Below, piece by piece: positions 42,258 to 50,388 of a DNA stretch of 64,000 nt (the first letter of the stretch is position 1; every line of letters begins with the position of its first letter). Both the position numbers and the translations under genes were made by a program. The notes beneath the pieces are model-generated. The model made no database searches. It was given only the letters and a program-made list of their open reading frames with translations, and was not told where the DNA came from. Source of the DNA: CAZIOH01 sp964540815 (GTDB lineage Bacteria; Myxococcota_A; Polyangia; Fen-1088); assembly GCA_964540815.1 (NCBI GenBank), contig CAZIOH010000014.1:26522-90521 (forward strand), in the 5' to 3' direction.

Positions 42258-42363
42258 TGAGCCAAGGGGGCGGACGGAATCCGCTCGTCGCTCGAAGTCG
42301 CCGCAGCGCCGTCTCACCGATCACCGACCTGGCATTGGCTCCACGCTTGCACGGCGTGCGGCC

Positions 42364-43245
42364 ATGCTTCGTCAGACATCCAGAATCGCGAGTGTCCTCT
42401 TCGTTGGTTTGACCGGCTTGATCCTGTCGGGCGCCGGCTGCTCCGATAGTGCGCCCTCGGGCAGCGGCAGCGGGGGCCATGGCGCCGTCGGCGGTGCGGC
42501 TGGGGGTCCCTCCGTCGGCACGGGAGGAGCGTCCGTCCCCGGGACCGGCGGGCACTCGCCGGGAACTGGTGGTGCGCTCGCCTCGGGCGGAACCGGCGGA
42601 AGCCTCACGGGCGGGACGTCCTCGGGGGGCCGCGGAGGCGGAAGCGGAGGCGGAGCCGGTGGAACCGGAACCGCGGGCAAGTCGGGCGGCCAGGGCGGAA
42701 ACGGCGGCACCGCCGGAAGCCCGGCGGGCACCGGCGGAAGCCCAGGAACAGGCGGGAAGGCGCCGGCCACTGGCGGAACCTCCGGGGCAGATGCAGGGAC
42801 GCCGCCCGACGGCGGCCCAGGTGGCGCCGGCGCGGGCCCCGGCCCGGACGGGGGCGGTCCGACACCCGATGGTTCATCGCCCGATGGAACGACGGCCAGC
42901 GTGCCCTTCTCGGCGGTCCAGGCCATCTTCGCCCAGAACTGTGTGACCTGCCATGATCCGGCCCACCCGTTCGTACCGGAGACCACGACCTATGTCGCGA
43001 TGAACCTCACGGCCACGGGCGCCTATGCGGCCCTCGTCAACAAGGCCGCGACCCAGGCGTGCGGGGGAACCCTCGTGACCCCTGGCGATCCCGCGAAGAG
43101 CTACCTCTACGCGAAGGTCACCCAGGCGACGCCTTGCTTTGGCGAACGGATGCCCCACCGCGGAATGCTGGCCACCCGGCCGGCGCTGCCCGACGCGGAC
43201 ATCGCCACCATCGCGGCCTGGATCACCGGCGGGGCCAAGCCTTAA
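42364..43245 (+). CDS. Stalked lipoprotein with one CxxCH motif
   Basis: 293 residues. The lipoprotein signal is ASVLFVGLTGLILSGAGC (Cys26). A GTGG/PGTGG-rich stalk reaches about residue 175. The C-terminal cytochrome-like domain starts PFSAVQAIFAQNCVTCHDPAHPF and has GERMPHRGMLATRPALPDADIATIAAWI (a candidate axial Met near PHRGM). This pattern is the planctomycete/myxobacterial cytochrome-c-like domain with the typical closing helix IAAWI. It is the last of the three tandem haem-motif lipoproteins, 106 bases after the previous one, and it converges with the amine oxidase gene. Probably outer-surface electron carrier; substrate unknown. Confidence 0.78.
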   Translation: MLRQTSRIASVLFVGLTGLILSGAGCSDSAPSGSGSGGHGAVGGAAGGPSVGTGGASVPGTGGHSPGTGGALASGGTGGSLTGGTSSGGRGGGSGGGAGGTGTAGKSGGQGGNGGTAGSPAGTGGSPGTGGKAPATGGTSGADAGTPPDGGPGGAGAGPGPDGGGPTPDGSSPDGTTASVPFSAVQAIFAQNCVTCHDPAHPFVPETTTYVAMNLTATGAYAALVNKAATQACGGTLVTPGDPAKSYLYAKVTQATPCFGERMPHRGMLATRPALPDADIATIAAWITGGAKP

Positions 43246-43263
43246 ACATTCAACGGCCTCGGA

Positions 43264-43287
43264 CCTCGGGCTTCAGGGAAGCCGAGG
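43264..43287. terminator. Hairpin between convergent genes
   Basis: CCTCGGGCTTC and GAAGCCGAGG pair with one bulged G across a 3-base loop, between the stops of the haem-motif lipoprotein (43245) and the amine oxidase (43312). There is no T-run, but position and stem make a bidirectional terminator plausible. Confidence 0.45.
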
Positions 43288-43311
43288 GCCGAGGCCCGAG
43301 GCCCGAGCGAC

Positions 43312-44985
43312 TCAGCCGCGGATGGCCGTGATCAGGTCATCCCCCGCCCGCTGTCCCTCGGAGGCTGCCCCCTCCATGAAACCCTGGAAGTCCTGGGAGG
43401 TGTGCTCACCGGCAAAGAGCACCCGGCCCTGCGCCACCCCTTCGTACCCCCCGAACGACGTGTACTGCCCGACCCGCCAGTAGGAGTACGCGCACTTGAT
43501 GAGCGAGCTCTTGTGGGGAAGCGACTGCGTCGCCTTCCCGCCCCACGCCGCGGTCAACCCCGGGAAGACCGCCTCCGCCCGCTGCAAGGTCGTCGTCGCG
43601 TCCGCCTGAACCCCATCCCCGGCGACCGTGGAGTACGCCTGCGTCGCCGTCATCGCGTCCGTGACCGAGCCCCCCGAGTAGAACACCATGATCCCCGCCG
43701 CGCCGGGCTGCGCCCGCGTGACGTCCCAGCCCGCCTGGTACCCGGTGTCCGAGTAGCTCGACCCGTTGCTGATCCCGTGCCACCCCCCCTTCTTGTTCCA
43801 CAGCCGGCTCGAGAACTGCAACTGCGTCTTGCCGTTGTGTCCACGCCCGAGATCGTTGATGGCCTCCTTCTTCAGGGCATCGAACCCGGCCTTCGACGTA
43901 TCGAGCCCCGACAGCACCGCGAACGGCAGCGCCAGGACCACGTAGTCGGCGGTCACCGTCGCGCTCGCCGCCCCGGTGCCCCGATCGAACACCAGATCGT
44001 ACCGTCCGGCCGAGGTCTTGGAGAGCTTCTGCAGGGCATATCCCGTCTGGACGTTGCCGAGCGACGCCGCGATGGCCGCCGGCAAGCGCTGGTTGCCCCC
44101 CCGGATGTGGTACGTCTCGTCGGACGCCCCGAAGATCGACAGGCCCGTCGTGTCCGGCTGGTACCCGAGCAAGTACACCAGGTTCAACGACGACTGGTCG
44201 GTGGTGTCGGAGCCGTACTCGATGTTGTACGCCACGTCGAGGAGCTGCCCGAACGGGGACTTGTGGCCGCCCGGGACCCGGGTCTCGATCCAGTCGTACA
44301 CGCTCGTGTTGTCGAGCTTCGCTGTGAGCGGCGTCGACGAATCGAAGGTCGTGGGATAGTCAGTCGCCTCGAAGGCAACCCGCGACGCCACCTTGCCGAG
44401 GAAATCGGAGGTGGCCTTGCTCTGCAGATAGTACTTCCCGAAGAACTTGTAGGTGTCCTCGGACCCCGACGGCTCGGCCTTGTGCAGGTTGTCGAGCTGC
44501 AATCGAAACCGCTTGGCCAGCGCCTGAACCGTGACGTGGCCGGTGTCGATGAGCTCCCCGCACCACTCGCTCACCTGGCCCTGATCCCAGTAGTTCGTGT
44601 TCGAGAACATCCGGCCCCCGATCCGCCCCGACGCCTCGTAGACCGTCGAGGCGTAGCCATGGTCGGCGAGCTTCAACGCGCACGACAGGCCGGCGATCCC
44701 CCCGCCCACGATGGCGATGGTCGGCTGCCCCTTGGCGCCCGCGACCCGGGGCGCGCCGAACGCGAGCGCGCCAGCCCCGACCCCGGCCCCCGCCGCCGTG
44801 AGGATCCGCCGCCGGCTGATCATCAGCCGCTCGGCGCCCTCGGGCTGCTCGGCCCGCCTGGATAGCTCAAACTTGGCGGACGCGCGCAGCTCGGGAATGT
44901 CGGACATGGCGATGCCGCTTCGACGGGCGATATGGGCATCCTCGAACAACTTACGAAAGGCGCGCAACAGTGGCGTTCGTGGCAT
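43312..44985 (-). CDS. Tat-exported flavin amine oxidase (monoamine oxidase-like)
   Basis: 557 residues. A twin-arginine signal SRRRILTAAGAGVGAGALAFGAP lies at about residues 57-79. The FAD Rossmann motif is IAIVGGGIAGLSCALKLADHG (about 90-110), followed by the second dinucleotide-binding block YEASGRIGGRMFS and the C-terminal FAD block GRVLFAGEHTSQDFQGFMEGAASEGQRA. This is the flavin-containing amine oxidoreductase family, here exported folded with FAD. ATG 44985 has an AAGGAAAG site; it leaves an unusually long n-region before the RR, and ATG 44823 would give a normal Tat signal, so the start is uncertain. Substrate not predictable. Confidence 0.82.
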   Translation of the reverse strand: MPRTPLLRAFRKLFEDAHIARRSGIAMSDIPELRASAKFELSRRAEQPEGAERLMISRRRILTAAGAGVGAGALAFGAPRVAGAKGQPTIAIVGGGIAGLSCALKLADHGYASTVYEASGRIGGRMFSNTNYWDQGQVSEWCGELIDTGHVTVQALAKRFRLQLDNLHKAEPSGSEDTYKFFGKYYLQSKATSDFLGKVASRVAFEATDYPTTFDSSTPLTAKLDNTSVYDWIETRVPGGHKSPFGQLLDVAYNIEYGSDTTDQSSLNLVYLLGYQPDTTGLSIFGASDETYHIRGGNQRLPAAIAASLGNVQTGYALQKLSKTSAGRYDLVFDRGTGAASATVTADYVVLALPFAVLSGLDTSKAGFDALKKEAINDLGRGHNGKTQLQFSSRLWNKKGGWHGISNGSSYSDTGYQAGWDVTRAQPGAAGIMVFYSGGSVTDAMTATQAYSTVAGDGVQADATTTLQRAEAVFPGLTAAWGGKATQSLPHKSSLIKCAYSYWRVGQYTSFGGYEGVAQGRVLFAGEHTSQDFQGFMEGAASEGQRAGDDLITAIRG

Positions 44986-45284
44986 CGGACTCTTTCCTTC
45001 CCCGGGTCCCCCCGGCCAGCTGACGCTCACGACGATCGCGAGCGCCCAATGTCCCTCATGCTAGACGGCTTTTCACGGGCCCTCGGCGACATTTGCGAAG
45101 CATCGCTCGGCTCCTCGATGACCGTTATCGTGCGTGGTCCACGGCACCGGACGACTTCGTCCTTCTTCAAAAAACCTTCGCTCTCTCGACGACGGCACGA
45201 ATTGGATCTCCCCCAGCAGCCCCACAGTAGCAGCTCCCCGGGGCCCGGGGTCAAGTCCCTCGCGCCTCGAAAAGCAGGGCCGCC

Positions 45285-46277
45285 CTATCGCTGGTGCATG
45301 GCCGTCTCACGGGGCACCGTCAGTCCCGCGGCCGGGGTGTGTCCGAGGAAGGCCCCGAAGGATCGCACCGCCCCCGCCGCCCGATATTGCTCGCACCGCT
45401 GGACGAGCTCGCTCGTGCTCTTCGGCATGGGCACCCGCGCCCGCGCGATGTACCCGACCAGATCCCTGCTCTGGCGCACGAGGATCAGCCCCTGCGAGGC
45501 GGCCACCTCGTCGGCCAGCATGGGCTCGGCCGGGAGCCGGGGCTCGAATCCCGACAACCGCTCGCCGGTGACCACGAACGAGGCCCAGACGTCGAACACG
45601 TCCGTCTCGGTCCGCAAGGTCTCGCACTTGAGCTTGGCCGCCTCCGCGAACGCCCGCACCAGGGGCTCGATCCCGAAAAACATCGGCCGCCCACCGAGGG
45701 TCAGCGCCAGCTCGTCGGCGATGCGGTCGATGGCCCGCATGGCATGGGCAATCTTGATGTAGCGGTTCTTGTAGAACTCCTCGATGGGGAAGGCGAAGGC
45801 CTTGAAGGGCTCCCCCCACAGCTCATCGATGCCCTCTTCCCCGCTGCGGTGGAGCACCATCTGGCCCAGCACCAGCGCTTCCTCCAGGTGCTTTCCACAC
45901 TGTCGCATGAGCGCATTGTCGGGCAGGATGTCCACCCCGCACGCTTGGATGTCCACCAGCTTGGTGAACACGTCGGCGGCCCGGTTGAAGAGCGCGCCGG
46001 CCAGCATCGCCCCCTTGACCCGCTTGCGCTGGGGATCGCTCTCGGTGTCGAAGGCCCGCCGCACCTCCTCGAGGCGCGTGCTCGGCACGTTGAGGCCGTG
46101 CTCGACGTGGTTGAAGAGGCGGCGGGTCGACGCCTCGATGAGCCGCTTCTTGGCGAGCAGGGTGTCGGCCGGCACCTCGTAGGCCTTCACCCAGTAGCCG
46201 TCGTAGTACACGCGCCAGACCCCATCGATGCATCGCTTGGTTCCCGCCGGTATGCCCGCTGCCATGTCGGTATCCAT
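45285..46277 (-). CDS. Conserved hypothetical protein
   Basis: About 330 residues, no export signal or TM helix and a helix-rich, charged composition (e.g. RLFNHVEHGLNVPSTRLEEVRRAFDTESDPQRKRVKGAMLAGALFNRAADVFTKL; MRAIDRIADELALTLGGRPMFFGIEPLVRAFAEAAKL). The N-terminus GTKRCIDGVWRVYYDGYWVKAYEVPADTLLAKKRLIEA looks like a small beta domain followed by helices. I do not recognise a family. The start is one of GTG 46289, ATG 46277 or ATG 46265. The gene is divergent from ptsI across 243 bases that include a short GCCCCC/GGGGGC dyad. Confidence 0.65.
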   Translation of the reverse strand: MDTDMAAGIPAGTKRCIDGVWRVYYDGYWVKAYEVPADTLLAKKRLIEASTRRLFNHVEHGLNVPSTRLEEVRRAFDTESDPQRKRVKGAMLAGALFNRAADVFTKLVDIQACGVDILPDNALMRQCGKHLEEALVLGQMVLHRSGEEGIDELWGEPFKAFAFPIEEFYKNRYIKIAHAMRAIDRIADELALTLGGRPMFFGIEPLVRAFAEAAKLKCETLRTETDVFDVWASFVVTGERLSGFEPRLPAEPMLADEVAASQGLILVRQSRDLVGYIARARVPMPKSTSELVQRCEQYRAAGAVRSFGAFLGHTPAAGLTVPRETAMHQR

Positions 46278-46292
46278 TGCGCCGTCCACCGC

Positions 46293-46306
46293 GCCCCCGA
46301 GGGGGC
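46293..46306. promoter_or_regulatory. Short dyad upstream of the hypothetical gene
   Basis: GCCCCCGAGGGGGC, a perfect 6-bp dyad with a 2-base centre, immediately ahead of the hypothetical-gene start and within the divergent region shared with ptsI. It could be an operator or simply compositional; weak evidence. Confidence 0.25.
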
Positions 46307-46532
46307 AAATGAGAAACCCCGAAAAAAGAGCCTCGAATCGAAAAAGACTCTATCTCCGATTGACGCTCCGGGTAGTCCTTCTCGTCGGTGGCCCAACAAT
46401 AGAACCCACAGGAAACGCAGCAGGACTGAGCCCGAAATCACCTGGAAATGGCCCAGAAATCTCCCCCCGGATCCGTGCGCGCTCACACGCTCCGGACGGA
46501 CCCGGACCGATTCTGGTAAAAGAGTCCTCGCC

Positions 46533-48320
46533 GTGGCGGACCAGGACATCTTCAGGGGAACGGCCGTCTCCACCGGGATCGCGCAGGGCGCGGCCTACGT
46601 GCTCACCTTCGCCGCCGACCACGCGGCCGTGCCCTGCCGGGGGATCGAGCCCGATGAGATCGAGGGCGAAATTGCCCGCCTCGAGGTCGCGCTCGACAAG
46701 GCGGAGCGCGACCTGCTGGCGCTCAGCAAGGACGTCGCGGCCCGGGTGGGCAGCGACGAGGCCGAGGTCTTCACGGCCCAGGCGCTGGTGGCGCGGGACC
46801 ACGTGTTCCTCGGCCAGGTGGTGAGCATCGTGCGCGATCACCGGATCAACGTGGAGGCCGCGGTCGCGGAGGTGGTCGAAAAGTTCACGCGCACCTTCGA
46901 TCAGATCACCGATCCCTACCTGCGCGAGCGGGCCGCCGACGTGCGCGACGTGGGCCGACGCCTGCTCGGCGCGCTCACCAAGAGCGCCGGCTTCGACCCC
47001 AGCGCCATCCCGGAGGGCTCGATCCTGGTGGTCGACGAGCTCTTGCCCTCGGCGGCCGCGCTCCTCGATCTCGGCCGCGTGCGCGCGCTGGTCTCCGATC
47101 GGGGCGGCAAGTTCTCCCACACCTCGATCCTGGCGCGCTCGATGCGGCTGCCGGCGGTCACGGGGCTGCCGGACGTCACCCTCGGGATCAAGACCGGCGA
47201 TGCCCTGATCGTCGACGGGATCTCCGGGGTGGTGTTCGTCAACCCGGGGGAGGGCGTCCTCCGCGAATACGCCCGCCTCGAGGGGGAGCTGCGCGGCTAC
47301 CGGGACGATCTGCACAAGATCGTCGATCTGCCCGCGGTCACCCTGGACGGCACGCAGATCGGCCTCCTGGCCAACGCCAGCAAGCTCTCCGACACCGAGG
47401 CGGCGTGCCTGTACAAGGCCGACGGGATCGGTCTTTATCGCACCGAGTTCGGCTTCTCGGTGCGCGCGGCCTTTCCAACCGAGGAGGATCAGTACGACAT
47501 CCTCGAGCGCGCGGCGGCCCGGATCCACCCGCGCAAGATCGTGCTGCGCTTGCTCGACGTGGGCGGTGACAAGGAACTCCCGTACATGCCGCTCCCGGTG
47601 TCCCGCAACCCGGCGCTCGGCCAGCGGGGGGTCCGGCTCCTGCTGCGGTACCCCGACATCCTCCTCGGTCAGCTGCGGGCTTTCCTGCGGGTGAGCGCCG
47701 ACCATCCGGTGTCCATCCTCCTGCCCGTGGTGGGGGGGCTCGACGAGGTGCGCGCGGTGCGCCGGGTGATCGCCCGCGCGATGGAGCAGCTCACCGCCGA
47801 GGGCAAGCGCTTCAACCCCGAGGTCCCGGTGGGCGCGATGATCGAGGTCCCCTCGGCGGCGGTGCTGGCGGGGGCGCTCGCCCGCGAGGTGGACTTCCTC
47901 AGCCTCGGGACCAACGATCTCGTGCAGTACGTGCTGGCCGCCGATCGCGAGAACGAGACGGTGGCGGATCAGTACCGCCCGCACCACCCGGCGGTCCTGC
48001 ACCTCATCGAGTCGGTGGCCACCGCCGCGCGCCTCGCGCACTGCCCGCTCACCATCTGCGGGGAGATGGCGGGGGCGCCCGAGTACACCGAGCTGCTGAT
48101 CGGGCTCGGACTGCGGACCTTCAGCGTGGCCCCCGGGGAGATGCTCGAGGTCAAGAACGCGATCCGCGCCGTCACCCTGGATGCGGCGGCGGCCCTCGCC
48201 CGCGAGGTGAGCGGGCTCGGCTCGGTGATCGAGGTGGAGGCGGCGCTCGAGCGGCGCCGGCAGCAGGTCGCGCCCGGCCCCACCCTTGCCGTGGTGGCGC
48301 TGGCCCGGCCAGCGAGCTGA
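46533..48320 (+). CDS. ptsI: Phosphoenolpyruvate-protein phosphotransferase (PTS enzyme I)
   Basis: 595 residues, GTG start. The N-terminal domain has the phosphohistidine loop GGKFSHTSILARSMRLPAVTG with active-site H196. The C-terminal PEP-binding barrel shows RLLDVGGDKELPYMP, NPALGQRGVRLLLRYPD, VPVGAMIEVPSAAVLAGALAREVDFLSLGTNDLVQYVLAADREN and the catalytic Cys in LTICGEMAG. Enzyme I takes phosphate from PEP and passes it to HPr, starting sugar-transport or regulatory PTS chains. No HPr or EII gene is visible nearby, so its role may be regulatory or nitrogen-type, as in many myxobacteria; inference. FtsH converges from the other strand. Confidence 0.93.
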   Translation: MADQDIFRGTAVSTGIAQGAAYVLTFAADHAAVPCRGIEPDEIEGEIARLEVALDKAERDLLALSKDVAARVGSDEAEVFTAQALVARDHVFLGQVVSIVRDHRINVEAAVAEVVEKFTRTFDQITDPYLRERAADVRDVGRRLLGALTKSAGFDPSAIPEGSILVVDELLPSAAALLDLGRVRALVSDRGGKFSHTSILARSMRLPAVTGLPDVTLGIKTGDALIVDGISGVVFVNPGEGVLREYARLEGELRGYRDDLHKIVDLPAVTLDGTQIGLLANASKLSDTEAACLYKADGIGLYRTEFGFSVRAAFPTEEDQYDILERAAARIHPRKIVLRLLDVGGDKELPYMPLPVSRNPALGQRGVRLLLRYPDILLGQLRAFLRVSADHPVSILLPVVGGLDEVRAVRRVIARAMEQLTAEGKRFNPEVPVGAMIEVPSAAVLAGALAREVDFLSLGTNDLVQYVLAADRENETVADQYRPHHPAVLHLIESVATAARLAHCPLTICGEMAGAPEYTELLIGLGLRTFSVAPGEMLEVKNAIRAVTLDAAAALAREVSGLGSVIEVEAALERRRQQVAPGPTLAVVALARPAS

Positions 48321-48393
48321 GGACCCTAGCTCGAGAGCCGCGCCCGTCGAGCCCCGTCACCGTGATCGTGGCGGACCCGTGGACGCGGACGGC

Positions 48394-50313
48394 TCAGCTC
48401 GTGGCCGGTCGGGCCTCGGCGGCGGCCTCGATCCCTTCGGAGGTGCCGAGCAGCTCGGCGAGCTCCTTGCGCTCCAGGGTCTCGTGCTCGAGCAGGGCGG
48501 TCACCAGGCGATCGAGATCGGCCCGGTGGCGGGTCAGCATCTCTCCCGCCTCCTCCAGCGCGCGACCGAGGATCCGCCGGGCTTCCTCCTCGATGACCGC
48601 GATGGTCGAGGGGCTGGTGCCGCTCTCGGTGGCCATCCGCTGCCCGAGGAAGGGGTGCTCGGCGTCGTGATCGTAGTAGACCGGGCCCAGGCGATCGCTC
48701 ATCCCGTAGTGGGCCACCATGTGCGAGGCCAGGCGGGTCGCCTCCTTGAGGTCATTCTCCGCGCCGGTCGAGATGCTGGAGAGGACCAGACGCTCGGCCG
48801 CGTAGCCCCCCATGAGGACCCGCAGGCGGGACTCGAGCTCGGCCTGCGCCATCAGGTGACGGTCGGCGCCGGGGCTCTGCTGGGTGGCCCCGAGCGCCAT
48901 GCCGCGCGGGATGATGGTGACCCGGTGCAGGTGCTCGGCGTCGGGTGAGAAGCGCGCCACGATCGCGTGTCCCGACTCGTGGACCGCCACGCGGCGCTTC
49001 TCCTTGAGGTCGAGCTTGGCCTCGCGCGGATCGCCGAGGACGATCTTGTCGTACGCCTCGGCGAAGTCGGTCGCGCCGATCTCGTTCTTGCCCTTGCGGG
49101 TGGCCGACAGGGCCGCCTCGTTGGCCAGGTTCGCGAGGTCCGCCCCCGAGAACCCCGGGGTGTTCTCGGCGATGCTCTGCAGGTTGACGTCCGCCGCCAG
49201 GGGCTTGCCCTTGACGTGAACCCCGAGGATCGCGCGCCTCGCCGCGAGCTCGGGCCGGTCCACCAGGATGCGGCGGTCGAAGCGCCCCGGCCGCAGCAGG
49301 GCCGGATCGAGGACGTCCGGGCGGTTGGTCGCGGCGATGACCACCACCAGATCGGTGCGCTCGAACCCATCCATCTCCGAGAGCAGCTGGTTGAGGGTCT
49401 GCTCGCGCTCGTCGTTGCCCCCGCCCATCCCGGCGCCCCGCGATCTGCCGACCGCGTCGATCTCGTCGATGAACACGATGGTGGGCGCGCTCTTCTTGGC
49501 CTCCTTGAAGAGATCGCGCACCCGGGCGGCGCCGAGGCCCACGAACATCTCGATGAACTCCGAGGCGCTGATCGAGAAGAACGGCACCCCCGACTCACCG
49601 GCCACCGCCCGCGCCAGCAGGGTCTTGCCGGTCCCGGGTGGGCCCGCCAGCAGCACCCCGCGCGGGACCTTGCCCCCGAGCCGGCGGAAGCGCTCGGGCT
49701 CCTTCAGGAACTGGACGATCTCCTGCAGATCCGACTTGGCGGCCTTGAGCCCGGCGATGTCGTCGAAGGTCACGCTGACCGAGGTGGCCTTGTCGAACTT
49801 GCGGCTCTGGCTCTTGCTGAAGCCCCCCAGGATCCCGCCGCTGCCGAGCATGCCCTTGGCCCGCTTGGACATCCACACCCAGACGCCGATGATGAGCGCC
49901 CAGGGGAGCAAGGTGAGCAGCACCTGCACCCCAAACGGCTGCTTCTGGCTCTTGACGGTGATCTTCACGCCCTTTTCGCGCAGGAGCGGCAGGAGCTGCG
50001 CATCGTTCGGGGGGAGGTTGGTCTCGAGCAGCTTGATCGAGCGACCGTCCAGCTTCTCGGGAGCCCTGAGGGTGGCGTCGATGACGTCGCCGTCGAGCAG
50101 GACCGCCTCGACCTTGCCCTGCTGGACCCACTGGTAGAGCTGCGAGTAGGCGATGGGGGGCTGGGCGGCCTCCTCGGTGGTGGACTTCCAGAACCACATG
50201 GCCGCCAGCATCAGCGGCAAGAGCAGCAGCATCCGGCGCGAGGTCGACGGCTCCTCGGGTAGCGGGAACTGCGGCGGTCGCTTGTCTCCTGACTTCGGTC
50301 CGGTCTCGGCCAT
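48394..50313 (-). CDS. ftsH: ATP-dependent zinc metalloprotease FtsH
   Basis: 639 residues. Two TM helices (about 28-42 and 129-148) flank a small periplasmic domain. The AAA+ module has Walker A GPPGTGKT (224-231), Walker B FIDEID (281-286) and the second region of homology ATNRPDVLDPALLRPGRFDR. The M41 protease site is HESGH (445-449), with the third zinc ligand Asp in TGAENDLKEAT. It degrades membrane and short-lived cytoplasmic proteins as a hexamer. The C-terminus is short and acidic. It converges with ptsI and shows no operon partner within the window. Confidence 0.95.
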   Translation of the reverse strand: MAETGPKSGDKRPPQFPLPEEPSTSRRMLLLLPLMLAAMWFWKSTTEEAAQPPIAYSQLYQWVQQGKVEAVLLDGDVIDATLRAPEKLDGRSIKLLETNLPPNDAQLLPLLREKGVKITVKSQKQPFGVQVLLTLLPWALIIGVWVWMSKRAKGMLGSGGILGGFSKSQSRKFDKATSVSVTFDDIAGLKAAKSDLQEIVQFLKEPERFRRLGGKVPRGVLLAGPPGTGKTLLARAVAGESGVPFFSISASEFIEMFVGLGAARVRDLFKEAKKSAPTIVFIDEIDAVGRSRGAGMGGGNDEREQTLNQLLSEMDGFERTDLVVVIAATNRPDVLDPALLRPGRFDRRILVDRPELAARRAILGVHVKGKPLAADVNLQSIAENTPGFSGADLANLANEAALSATRKGKNEIGATDFAEAYDKIVLGDPREAKLDLKEKRRVAVHESGHAIVARFSPDAEHLHRVTIIPRGMALGATQQSPGADRHLMAQAELESRLRVLMGGYAAERLVLSSISTGAENDLKEATRLASHMVAHYGMSDRLGPVYYDHDAEHPFLGQRMATESGTSPSTIAVIEEEARRILGRALEEAGEMLTRHRADLDRLVTALLEHETLERKELAELLGTSEGIEAAAEARPATS

Positions 50314-50388
50314 CGGTGGTCACCCCTGCCGGGGTTCTAGCGCCTCGCCGGGCCCAATGCTCGCCCGGTCATCGTCTCCAGGCGCCGT

